Shown here piece by piece: positions 8,021-15,845 of a stretch of DNA of 64,000 nucleotides. Source of the stretch: Winogradskyella ludwigii. Lineage in GTDB: Bacteria; Bacteroidota; Bacteroidia; Flavobacteriales; Flavobacteriaceae. The translations under genes and the position numbers were made by a program. Where the stretch lies: assembly GCF_013403985.1 (NCBI RefSeq), contig NZ_JABFDF010000004.1:391112-455111 (forward strand), in the 5' to 3' direction. Under the pieces are notes generated by a model. It searched no databases. It saw only the letters and a list, made by a program, of their open reading frames with translations, and was not told the origin of the DNA. Numbering within the stretch: position 1 is the first letter of the stretch; each line of letters opens with the position of its first letter.

Positions 8021-8911
8021 ATGGAATCAAATCAAAAACATAATTGGAAAACCAAACTTCATGAAGTAATCTATGAGGCAGATACTCCTAGAGGAAAACT
8101 TTTTGATGTTTTATTGTTAGTATTCATACTTCTAAGTATTGTTTTAGTGATGCTAGAAAGTGTTGTAAGCATAGATCGTGAATATCACAACCTCTTATAT
8201 ATTGGAGAATGGATAGTAACCATATTGTTTTCAATAGAATATATATTAAGAATAGTTACTGTAAAAAAACCATTCAAATATATCTTTAGCTTTTTTGGTG
8301 TCATTGATTTTTTATCAACGATACCAATGTATTTAACTTTTATGTTTGGAGGAGCTCAAGCTTTAGTAACACTCAGAGCATTACGTTTACTTAGAGTTTT
8401 TAGAATTCTAAAGTTAGCCAGATACTTAGGAGCTTCTAACCAACTTAAAGATTCAATAATTGCAAGTAGAGTAAAAATTATGGTTTTCTTATTCGCTGTA
8501 ATGATTTCTTCTGTAATTTTTGGAACCATTATGTATTTAGTTGAAGGTGAAGCTAACGGTTTTGATAATATACCTAAAAGTGTGTATTGGTGTGTTGTAA
8601 CCTTAACTACTGTTGGTTTTGGTGATATTGCGCCACAAACTCCGTTAGGGCAATTAATAACAACATTTATCATGATTTTAGGTTATGGCATTATTGCTGT
8701 ACCAACCGGAATTGTATCTGCAGAATATGTTAAAAGTGGCCAAAAAGCTGATGAAGAAAATAAGAACTTAAAAGCGAATACAACTAAAGAACATTCTGCC
8801 AATGAGATTAAGATTCACTTAAATTCTCAACATTGTGGTAATTGTAATGTTTCTAATCATAGAGACAATTCTGACTTTTGTTATAATTGCGGACACCAAC
8901 TCCATCATTAA
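8021..8911 (+). CDS. Six-helix voltage-gated-type potassium channel with a C-terminal zinc ribbon
   Basis: A 296-residue inner-membrane protein of the ion-transport family. Helices lie at about 29-50, 60-80, 88-106, 150-172 and 212-236; a charged S4-like segment with repeated Arg (RALRLLRVFRILKLARYLG, 119-137) is the voltage sensor; TTVGFGD at 196-202 is the potassium selectivity filter. After the last helix comes a polar linker and then HCGNC...FCYNCGH (Cys272, 275, 287, 290), a zinc-ribbon pattern. It presumably conducts K+ outward or sets membrane potential. The gene is 26 bases after the DUF3857 gene and 15 before miaA. The zinc ribbon is an addition not part of the basic channel family and may be a sensor or an assembly domain (inference). 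Confidence 0.9.
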   Translation: MESNQKHNWKTKLHEVIYEADTPRGKLFDVLLLVFILLSIVLVMLESVVSIDREYHNLLYIGEWIVTILFSIEYILRIVTVKKPFKYIFSFFGVIDFLSTIPMYLTFMFGGAQALVTLRALRLLRVFRILKLARYLGASNQLKDSIIASRVKIMVFLFAVMISSVIFGTIMYLVEGEANGFDNIPKSVYWCVVTLTTVGFGDIAPQTPLGQLITTFIMILGYGIIAVPTGIVSAEYVKSGQKADEENKNLKANTTKEHSANEIKIHLNSQHCGNCNVSNHRDNSDFCYNCGHQLHH

Positions 8912-8926
8912 ATAGCTAATTTATAC

Positions 8927-9844
8927 ATGTCAAAAAGATTCACTCATAGTGTCATTGCTATTGTTGGTCCAACAGCTATCGGAAAAACTGCTTTAAGCAT
9001 AAAACTAGCGCAACATTTTAATGCTGAAATTATTTCTGCTGATTCTCGTCAATTTTATAAAGAAATGAACATTGGTACTGCTGTACCTTCTATAGAAGAG
9101 TTAAATGGTGCGCCTCATCATTTTATTCAACATAAATCCATAAAAGAAACATTTACTGTTGGTGATTTTGAACGTGATGCTATTTCTAAAATTAAAGAAT
9201 TACATCAAGATAACCCAACTGTAGTTATGGTTGGTGGTTCTGGTCTTTACGTAAAAGCAGTAACCAAAGGCTTGGATTATTTTCCTGAAGTAGATGCGAG
9301 TATTAGAACAAATCTTAACCTTCAACTAGAAAATGAAGGCTTAAACGTCTTACAAGAACAGCTAAAATCATTAGATCCTGAAGCTTATAAAACAATCGCT
9401 ATAGATAATCCGAAACGTGTCATTAGAGCTTTAGAAATCTGTATAGGTTCAGGACAACCCTATTCTTCTTTTCTTACTAATCCTGAAAAAAATCGTGATT
9501 TTAAAACCATTTCTATTGGATTAAACGCAGATCGTGAAATTATCTACGATAGAATAAACCAGCGTGTAGATCTTATGATTGAAAACGGATTGTTAGATGA
9601 AGTAAAAGCACTCCATGAGCACAAACACCTTAATGCTTTAAATACGGTTGGTTACAAAGAATTGTTTCAATATTTTGAAGGCAACTGTACTTTAGAGTTT
9701 GCCATTTCTGAAATTAAAAAAAACACAAGACGTTTTGCAAAACGACAATTAACGTGGTTTAGAAAAGATGATTCTATAAATTGGTTTGATTATAAAACCG
9801 ATGTTAAAGACATTATTACAGCTATAAGTGACCAAATAGAATAA
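8927..9844 (+). CDS. miaA: tRNA dimethylallyltransferase
   Basis: A 305-residue enzyme that transfers a dimethylallyl group to A37 of tRNAs reading codons that start with U. The P-loop GPTAIGKT is at residues 14-21; ADSRQFY (about 38-44), MVGGSGLYVKAV, PKRVIRALEI, NTVGYKELFQYFEG and the C-terminal KRQLTWFRKD are all family signatures. Length is normal. Start ATG follows the channel gene by 15 bases, suggesting the same transcript. It is the last gene of the plus-strand run; the next gene is convergent only 27 bases on, and I see no hairpin between them. Confidence 0.97.
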   Translation: MSKRFTHSVIAIVGPTAIGKTALSIKLAQHFNAEIISADSRQFYKEMNIGTAVPSIEELNGAPHHFIQHKSIKETFTVGDFERDAISKIKELHQDNPTVVMVGGSGLYVKAVTKGLDYFPEVDASIRTNLNLQLENEGLNVLQEQLKSLDPEAYKTIAIDNPKRVIRALEICIGSGQPYSSFLTNPEKNRDFKTISIGLNADREIIYDRINQRVDLMIENGLLDEVKALHEHKHLNALNTVGYKELFQYFEGNCTLEFAISEIKKNTRRFAKRQLTWFRKDDSINWFDYKTDVKDIITAISDQIE

Positions 9845-9871
9845 TATCTCTATGCCTTGTTATCACCAATT

Positions 9872-10317
9872 TTAGTCGTTATTGACGATTTCAATAGTTT
9901 GCTTATTTTCAGGTGGATTTTTTATTCGTACATTAATAATTTTGTACTCCCATTCTGTATTATTTTTAATAGCAGTGATATCCATTCTAGCATTGCCTTT
10001 AGTCCCTTTTAATCGGATTGAAGAATTTACCTTTTTATTTTCATTTGTATAATGAACTTCTCCTTCCAAAATAGCCAATTGATCTATGGGTTCTATTTCT
10101 CCGAGTAATTCTATAACTTTTGGATGAGATTTTAATTGACTAAGGCTTTTTGATACAATTCCTCATCTGTATAAGCCTGCGCTAAATCCCTACCAATTTT
10201 ACCCATTCCAGAATACAAAACCATTGCAATTACTACTATGAAGAGCATGCTTGTTGTAACCAACCATTTCCAATTCCTTTTCCACCAGCTATTATTAGTA
10301 ATTAGTTCGTTATTCAT
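9872..10317 (-). pseudogene. Coa1-family (cytochrome c oxidase assembly factor type) small membrane protein, frameshifted
   Basis: Reading from 10317, a start MNNELITNNSWWKRNWKW is followed by one transmembrane helix and then an abrupt stop at 10132-10134. One frame over, sequence continues without a break (QLKSHPKVIELLGEIEPID...) to a stop at 9872 and ends in the family's soluble domain with LKGTKGNA. Joined, the two parts give a normal Coa1-family protein of about 148 residues; the gene is one base short. The most likely site is the run of five A (plus-strand T 10147-10151) or just after it. The shift may be a real mutation, a sequencing error, or recoding; no classical slippery heptamer lies in the correct frame. 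Family function in Bacteroidota is unproven. Confidence 0.75.
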
Positions 10318-10358
10318 TCTTCTTCTATTTTCTTGATTTAGTTATATATTCTAAACTA

Positions 10359-10389
10359 AAAAAATCCAGCTCAAAGAACTGGATTTTTT
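10359..10389 (-). terminator. Intrinsic terminator of the two-component operon
   Basis: AAAAAATCCAG (10359-10369) pairs with CTGGATTTTTT (10379-10389) around a 9-base loop, an 11-bp perfect stem. On the minus strand it follows the response-regulator stop by 21 bases and ends in a T run. Because both flanks are A/T runs it could work in either direction. Confidence 0.85.
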
Positions 10390-10410
10390 ATATTTATAAT
10401 GTATTTAAAC

Positions 10411-11118
10411 TTAGTCATTGTTAATTACTAATCTAAAACCTTCCCCATGAATGTTAAGTATTTCTACTTTTGGATCTGGTTTTAAATATTTACGCAATTT
10501 GGCGATGTATACATCCATACTTCTTGATGTAAAGTAATTATCGTCTCTCCAAATTTTAGTTAATGCCAATTCTCTTGGCATTAAATCGTTTTCATGTAAC
10601 GCTAATAAACGTAATAATTCGTTTTCTTTTGGCGATAATTTTGAAGGATCTCCACCATCAAACTTTAAGAAACGTAATTTTGAATTAAGATCAAAACGAC
10701 CAATCTTAAATTCAAATTGTTTACTATCTGCAACAGTATCTTTTGCTTTACGCTGCATTATAGCTTTTATTTTCATTAACAATACCTCACTATCAAAAGG
10801 CTTGTTAAGATAATCGTCTGCACCTACTTTATAACCTTTAAGTACATCTTCTTTCATAGCTTTCGCTGTTAAGAATACTATAGGCACATCTTCATTTTTT
10901 TCTCTAATCTCTTTGGCTAAAGTAAAACCATCTTTATAAGGCATCATAACGTCTAAGATACATAGATCATAATCGTCTTTTTTGAACTTCTCGAAACCTT
11001 CCATACCATTTTTAGCATGTACAACGTCGTAATCGTTCATCATTAAATAATCTTTTAAAACAGTTCCAAAATTTGGATCGTCTTCTACCAAAAGAATTTT
11101 TTTGTTTTGCTCTTCCAT
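10411..11118 (-). CDS. OmpR-family response regulator
   Basis: A 235-residue DNA-binding regulator. The receiver domain (about 6-120) has the acidic pair in LLVEDD, the phosphorylation site Asp56 in LDVMMPYKDG, Thr in FLTAKA and Lys in NKPFD. A winged-helix DNA-binding domain occupies about 135-233 with the LSPKENELLRLL and TSRSMDVYIAKLRKYL segments of OmpR/PhoB proteins. It lies 9 bases downstream of its partner kinase. Architecture resembles Bacteroidota RprY-type regulators, but the signal is unknown. GTTAA repeats 11 bp apart precede the operon (12737-12753) and also htrA, which is the spacing this family binds, so autoregulation is a reasonable inference. Confidence 0.92.
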   Translation of the reverse strand: MEEQNKKILLVEDDPNFGTVLKDYLMMNDYDVVHAKNGMEGFEKFKKDDYDLCILDVMMPYKDGFTLAKEIREKNEDVPIVFLTAKAMKEDVLKGYKVGADDYLNKPFDSEVLLMKIKAIMQRKAKDTVADSKQFEFKIGRFDLNSKLRFLKFDGGDPSKLSPKENELLRLLALHENDLMPRELALTKIWRDDNYFTSRSMDVYIAKLRKYLKPDPKVEILNIHGEGFRLVINND

Positions 11119-11127
11119 AATTCGTTT

Positions 11128-12696
11128 TTATGATATTAACGGCATCTTTATTATAAAAGTACTGCCTTTTCCTTTTTCACTTTCTACTGATATATGACCT
11201 TGATGATCATCTACTATTTTCTTTACATAAGCTAAACCAAGCCCATGCCCTTTTACATTGTGCACATTACCTGTATGTTCTCTATAAAACTTTTCAAACA
11301 CACGTTTGGAAACCGCCTTGGACATTCCGTTACCTTGATCTACAACTTTTATAATAATATTATTTCCTGCGTTTTCTGTGTATACATCTATTTTTGGTGC
11401 CTCATCAGAATATTTAATCGCATTGTCTAATATGTTAACTATTACGTTTGTAAAATGTGTATCATTAGCAAGAATAGATGTTTGTTCAGCGTTTAAATGT
11501 GATTTCACGTAACCTTGTCTATCCTCTACAATTAATTCTACATGTGTAATTGCATCTTCTACTAAGTCGTGAGCATCTAACCGTTCCTTACTAATATTGA
11601 GTTCATTTTTATCTAATTTAGATATACGTAACACATTTTCTACTTGAGCATGCATACGTTTGTTTTCCTCTTTTATCATTCCTAAGTAACGTAACACCTT
11701 TTCTTTGTCACCAATAATCTTAGGGTTTTTAATAGAATCTAACGCCAGATTAATTGTTGCAATTGGCGTTTTAAACTCATGCGTCATGTTATTTATAAAA
11801 TCCGTCTTAATTTGTGATATTTGACGCTGTCTAATAAGCTGATAAATAGCACTCGCATAAGCAAGAATTATAATACTTGTAAATACTATTGAAAGTATTA
11901 TCATCCAAAAAATCGATGATATTAAGTACTTTTTTCTTTCAGGAAAATCTATCCATAGATTATAACTACTTTCGTTATTATTATCTAAAAACACCTTAAC
12001 TCCATGAGCATTTGGTGACATTTCAAAATTTTGAGACTGTATTTTAGTAGCTAAATCATCATCGTAGATAGCAAATTCAAAATCAAGATCTATACCTTCT
12101 GTTTTTACCTCTTTTTTTAATAAGGCTTCAACTTGTTTAAGAGTAACTCGCTTATAAACGGGCTTATCTTTTAAAAGTGTTTTAAACGTGTCTTCGTATA
12201 CTTGTAAATCTAAAGCACTTAGCGATGAGTATTCTCTTAATCTTGTTTCAGGATCTATTCTTCTAATCCCATCAATACTAGTATTGCTGTAAGTTTCCGT
12301 AACACGTTCACTATATAACTTACTAATATTAAAACTATCGGCATCAATTTCATTAAACAATGAAGGTACTTTAAATCGCTCTTCTAAAACCGTATTACGA
12401 TGTACGATGGTTTTATTACTGATATCGTCTTCACTCGTGACAAATAATTGCTTAATTATAGCAGAATCTGCTTTGTTGTCTTTATTTAAATAAGGTTGAA
12501 GTTTCATGAAATATTCACGATACTCATAATCCTCAATAGCCTTAGACACGTAGCTTAACGAGCGTTTTACACTTAAGGTAAAATTGTTATTCTCATTCTC
12601 TAAACTATTGTTTATAAAAAATGATTGTACGAAAATAATACCAATGAGCGACAAACTCATTAGGACCACCAATAACACAAACAGCTTTTTACTCAT
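11128..12696 (-). CDS. Membrane sensor histidine kinase
   Basis: A 522-residue kinase. A first helix at about 5-29 and a second at about 257-283 enclose a roughly 230-residue periplasmic sensor region without a recognisable named domain. The dimerisation/phosphoacceptor motif MTHEFKTP has His306; the ATPase domain has NILDNAIKYSD (N box), VVDQGNGM (G1) and GHGLGLAYVKKI (G2). It phosphorylates the adjacent OmpR-type regulator. The gene is the first of the operon; 72 bases separate it from coaE, containing phased GTTAA repeats and TAAATTTG (minus strand, 12708-12701) just before the ATG, which would give an almost leaderless transcript. Ligand unknown. Confidence 0.92.
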   Translation of the reverse strand: MSKKLFVLLVVLMSLSLIGIIFVQSFFINNSLENENNNFTLSVKRSLSYVSKAIEDYEYREYFMKLQPYLNKDNKADSAIIKQLFVTSEDDISNKTIVHRNTVLEERFKVPSLFNEIDADSFNISKLYSERVTETYSNTSIDGIRRIDPETRLREYSSLSALDLQVYEDTFKTLLKDKPVYKRVTLKQVEALLKKEVKTEGIDLDFEFAIYDDDLATKIQSQNFEMSPNAHGVKVFLDNNNESSYNLWIDFPERKKYLISSIFWMIILSIVFTSIIILAYASAIYQLIRQRQISQIKTDFINNMTHEFKTPIATINLALDSIKNPKIIGDKEKVLRYLGMIKEENKRMHAQVENVLRISKLDKNELNISKERLDAHDLVEDAITHVELIVEDRQGYVKSHLNAEQTSILANDTHFTNVIVNILDNAIKYSDEAPKIDVYTENAGNNIIIKVVDQGNGMSKAVSKRVFEKFYREHTGNVHNVKGHGLGLAYVKKIVDDHQGHISVESEKGKGSTFIIKMPLIS

Positions 12697-12736
12697 CAGT
12701 CAAATTTAACATTTTAACATTTAGTATAAATTAGGT

Positions 12737-12753
12737 TTAACCTAACGTTAACA
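12737..12753 (-). promoter_or_regulatory. Candidate response-regulator operator: two GTTAA repeats 11 bp apart
   Basis: On the minus strand GTTAAC begins at 12753 and GTTAAA at 12742, start-to-start distance 11 bp, about one helical turn. The pair lies 41-57 bases before the kinase ATG. A second looser pair (TGTTAAAATGTTAAA, about 8 bp apart) lies nearer the gene. The same hexamer, repeated four times with 11-12 bp spacing, precedes htrA at 48174. Confidence 0.4.
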
Positions 12754-12768
12754 AAAGAAAGCTACTAA

Positions 12769-13356
12769 TTATTGTTTTAATTTTTTAAGAAGTACATTAT
12801 GGATTTTATAGGCCTGTTTTTTAGCCTCTTGCAAATCGTTGTTAGTAATAACAAAGTCCGATTGTTTTATTTTCTCTGCATCAGACCATTGATTTTTTAT
12901 AATAGCCTTAACTTTTTCTATGGAAGTATGATCGCGATGCATAACGCGTTCTATTCTTAAATCTTCATCTGCAACAACGGTAATTATGTAATCGTATTGA
13001 TCTTGAAGATTATTTTCAAATATAATGGCGACTTCTTTTATAACATATGCAGATTTTTGCTTTTTAAGCCAATGTTTAAAATGAGCTGCCACTTTTGGAT
13101 GCACAATAGCATTCATCTTAGAAAGCAAACTCTTATTATTAAAAATTTTTGAAGCTAAATAAGGTCTATTTAATTCACCATCTTCATAAGCATCATCGCC
13201 AAACAATTGTATAAGTTTTCGTTTAATAACTTTTGAGCGGTTCATTAAAGCTTTTGCTTCATCATCTGCAATATATACAGCAACTCCAAAAGATTTAAAA
13301 CACTCTAAGATGGTTGACTTACCACTACCTATTCCGCCTGTTAATCCTACAACCAT
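12769..13356 (-). CDS. coaE: Dephospho-CoA kinase
   Basis: A 195-residue kinase catalysing the last step of coenzyme A synthesis, ATP-dependent phosphorylation of the ribose 3'-OH of dephospho-CoA. The P-loop GGIGSGKST is at residues 7-15; ADDEAKALM carries the conserved Asp, HPKVAAHF the conserved His-Pro, and EVAIIFEN and RVMHRD are further family motifs. Length is normal. Its order after the YbbR gene and before the two-component genes, all on the minus strand, is a frequent flavobacterial arrangement. coaBC at 24024 supplies an earlier step of the same pathway. Confidence 0.97.
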   Translation of the reverse strand: MVVGLTGGIGSGKSTILECFKSFGVAVYIADDEAKALMNRSKVIKRKLIQLFGDDAYEDGELNRPYLASKIFNNKSLLSKMNAIVHPKVAAHFKHWLKKQKSAYVIKEVAIIFENNLQDQYDYIITVVADEDLRIERVMHRDHTSIEKVKAIIKNQWSDAEKIKQSDFVITNNDLQEAKKQAYKIHNVLLKKLKQ

Positions 13357-13480
13357 ATTATACCTGATTTATTTTAAAATGAATTATAAAGAATTTAAAC
13401 TAGAGTGTACCTATACAAGGTATAAAATCTAAATATAATAGGCATAATTTACGTGAACTTTATTGCTACTGCTTAATATA

Positions 13481-14443
13481 TTAAAGCTGAATAAAATCTA
13501 TACGTTTTTGTTTGATGCTAATCCGTTTAATAGAATTTGGTTTTTTAACCACTTTTGGAATTAGATATGTTTGATGATCTTGTAAATTTGCATAATCACA
13601 TTCTACCTTAAAATCTATTGGTTTTATGGCGTTATAATTTTCTAAATCTACGTAATAAGATAAGGTTACGGCTTTAGGAAAATAATTGATAATAATATTT
13701 TCTGGTTGATTGACAATCTCAATAGGCACTTCTATTATGCCTTCTGTAAAACGTTCTACATTACCAGAAACCGAAACAGCCTTAGGAAATACCTCTATAT
13801 TATTATAATTAGAAATGTCCAGCTTTACAGATTTGTTAATATCATTTTTTATATCCGTAAGCACTAATTGTTCTGTTGTAATAGAATCAATTTTATTGAC
13901 TTCAGCTGAAGAGCCAACAATTTTTACACTATCTATATTAAAATTAAAGTCTCCTTTTAAATCGTAACCTACAGCATAATTAATCGCTTTCTTAAACACT
14001 ATTGGAACGGACTTTGACGCGCGCTTAGAATACGCAATCAAAACAGTATCTGGTAGTATAGAGACCAACTTATATGAATTACCTAATTGCTGTTCTATAA
14101 GGTATTTATGCTTTTTTACATCAAATACAAAATGACTCGATTTTAATGAGACATCACTATCGGCATCTATAATAAGTTCTTTTGAGGTATTAAAAATAAA
14201 TGGTATCAACGAAAATCCTTTGGCTTCTACATAAGCCTTAATGTAGTTTGTAGAATCATTTTTCAATAAAATTTCATCATCTACATTAATTAAATTAATA
14301 GTTAATTTTATAGTTTGCTTATAGTCGTTAGAGAGTTTGGTGAAAATTAAAAATACAAATGCTACGATAAAAAATAAACTAAAGCGTTTAAAGTTTTTCT
14401 TTTTTAAATGATCTAGTATGTTCAAAGGCTTCTTAACTGTCAT
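13481..14443 (-). CDS. YbbR-like domain protein (CdaR-type)
   Basis: A 320-residue protein with a short cytoplasmic start, one transmembrane helix at about 20-37 (FSLFFIVAFVFLIF) and a long extracytoplasmic beta-rich region made of repeated YbbR-like units, for example the segments KSVPIVFKK and GIIEVPIEIVN that open successive repeats. In Firmicutes YbbR/CdaR proteins regulate the c-di-AMP cyclase; no cyclase is near here and in Bacteroidota the role is unproven. The start codon directly abuts the stop of the upstream glycosyltransferase gene, so the two are translated from one message, with coaE probably downstream of them. Confidence 0.8.
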   Translation of the reverse strand: MTVKKPLNILDHLKKKNFKRFSLFFIVAFVFLIFTKLSNDYKQTIKLTINLINVDDEILLKNDSTNYIKAYVEAKGFSLIPFIFNTSKELIIDADSDVSLKSSHFVFDVKKHKYLIEQQLGNSYKLVSILPDTVLIAYSKRASKSVPIVFKKAINYAVGYDLKGDFNFNIDSVKIVGSSAEVNKIDSITTEQLVLTDIKNDINKSVKLDISNYNNIEVFPKAVSVSGNVERFTEGIIEVPIEIVNQPENIIINYFPKAVTLSYYVDLENYNAIKPIDFKVECDYANLQDHQTYLIPKVVKKPNSIKRISIKQKRIDFIQL

Positions 14444-15451
14444 TTATAATTTAAAAAAAAGTTGAGGAAATGTTTTCTCTGGGTTTCGTTTTAATAAAAC
14501 TAAATTAAACGTCGATTTTAAAAAGCCATAACCATAACCAAAAAATTGAATAACAATCGCTAATAAGGCTTGTAAGGCTACACTAAAACTTCGGTTTGAA
14601 ATTAAAGCTAAAACAAAAGCTATTATAAAATATAATCCATAAAGATATAACATGAAATTAATTTGAAAAACAGCCATTAATATAGAAACGATTAAGCCTA
14701 AACTAAATACTGTAGGAAACCAATACACAATACTTCTAGAACTCGGATGCCATTGATTAAGAATAGGTCTCACCATACCAAACTTGGTCACTTGCTTATA
14801 AAACTTAGACCAAGATACACGACGTTTATGATACACATAAGCATCATTAATTAATGTGGTTTTAAAACCTAATTGATGTAAACGCAAAGATAAATCAGGA
14901 TCTTCGCCTGGATGAATTTTACCAAATCCGCCTGACGCTAAAAATGCTTTTTTAGACAAACCCATATTAAAACTTCTGGGCTGAAAATCGTCAACCTTTT
15001 GCTTTCCTCCACGAATACCTCCTGTAGTAATAAACGAAGTCATTGCAAAATTAATCGCTTTTTGAAGGTCTGTAAACGAACTGTGTGCCGCATCTGGACC
15101 ACCAAAACAATCGTAATACGACGTTGAAAGGAACTGTTTTACTTCTTTTAAATAATTAGAAGGTAACAATACATCAGAATCTAAAATAATAAAATAGTTG
15201 CCTTTTGCTTTTTGCATGCCGTAGTTTCTAGAATCTCCAGGACCTGTATTTCGTTTAAAATAATACGAAATATCAAGTTGATCTTTAAACTGGTTTACTA
15301 TGCTTTCTGACGTTTCTGTAGAGCCATCTTCCACAATTACAATTTCATAATTATGTTCCCCTTCAAAATTTAAAAAACTCTCTAAGAGTTCATTAATCTC
15401 ATCTGGCCGGTTATACACAGGAATAATAAAAGAAAAAGCACTGGTTTCCAT
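14444..15451 (-). CDS. Family 2 glycosyltransferase, membrane-associated
   Basis: A 335-residue GT-A enzyme. It opens with SFIIPVYNRPDE, has EDGST at 41-45 and the metal-binding DSD at 91-93, and a later GEDPDLSLRL motif (acceptor/base region). Two or three hydrophobic helices follow at about 240-290, so the C-terminus sits in the inner membrane. The sugar and acceptor cannot be read from the sequence; surface polysaccharide or glycolipid is likely. The start METSAFSF at 15451 is preferred over an upstream in-frame codon at 15481, since the family begins immediately before the SFIIPVYN strand. The YbbR gene follows without a gap. Confidence 0.88.
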   Translation of the reverse strand: METSAFSFIIPVYNRPDEINELLESFLNFEGEHNYEIVIVEDGSTETSESIVNQFKDQLDISYYFKRNTGPGDSRNYGMQKAKGNYFIILDSDVLLPSNYLKEVKQFLSTSYYDCFGGPDAAHSSFTDLQKAINFAMTSFITTGGIRGGKQKVDDFQPRSFNMGLSKKAFLASGGFGKIHPGEDPDLSLRLHQLGFKTTLINDAYVYHKRRVSWSKFYKQVTKFGMVRPILNQWHPSSRSIVYWFPTVFSLGLIVSILMAVFQINFMLYLYGLYFIIAFVLALISNRSFSVALQALLAIVIQFFGYGYGFLKSTFNLVLLKRNPEKTFPQLFFKL

Positions 15452-15550
15452 AAGTGACAAAGGTAAATAAACCAATTGCAATTATAAACGGTCTGTTAGA
15501 CTTAAATACGTGCAAAAATTATAAAAAATAAGATTCTAATTTTAGTTGCG

Positions 15551-15845
15551 TTTAAAACAAAAAAAAGCCGCTAAAGTAGCGGCTTTTAAAATTATGTATT
15601 GAGTAAGCTTATTGCTTAATCACTCTAATTGTTTCTGTAACATTAGCTATAGTAACTTTTACAAAGTAAGTTCCTGTTTGTAAGTTAGACATATCTAAAT
15701 CACTAGCTAAGGTATTAGGCGTAGCTCTTAATACTTCTTGACCTAGCATATTATACATTGCCACCTGCTCAATTGTTTTTTGAGCGTTTAATGTTAATGT
15801 ATTTTCAACTGGGTTAGGGAAATATGTGAACGCTGCTTTATTTTC
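15551..15845. repeat. Homogenised 3' module, copy 1 (sorting domain plus terminator)
   Basis: This segment aligns without gaps to 18426-18720 (constant offset 2875) with about 13 mismatches over 295 bases counted by eye. It spans the C-terminal T9SS sorting domain of the 877-residue protein, its stop codon, the 3' untranslated region and the terminator hairpin. Outside the segment the two genes are far less alike. Confidence 0.9.
15559..15587 (-). terminator. Intrinsic terminator of the first T9SS cargo gene
   Basis: AAAAGCCGCTA (15563-15573) pairs with TAGCGGCTTTT (15577-15587) around a 3-base loop; on the minus strand the stem is followed by eight T. It is 22 bases past the stop codon. An almost identical hairpin ends the paralogous gene at 18434-18462. 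Confidence 0.95.

Noticed and set aside
10132..10160. Programmed -1 frameshift in the Coa1-family gene
   Set aside because: The A run is not in the X-XXY-YYZ register for the reading frame and I see no downstream stimulator; mutation or sequencing error is simpler.
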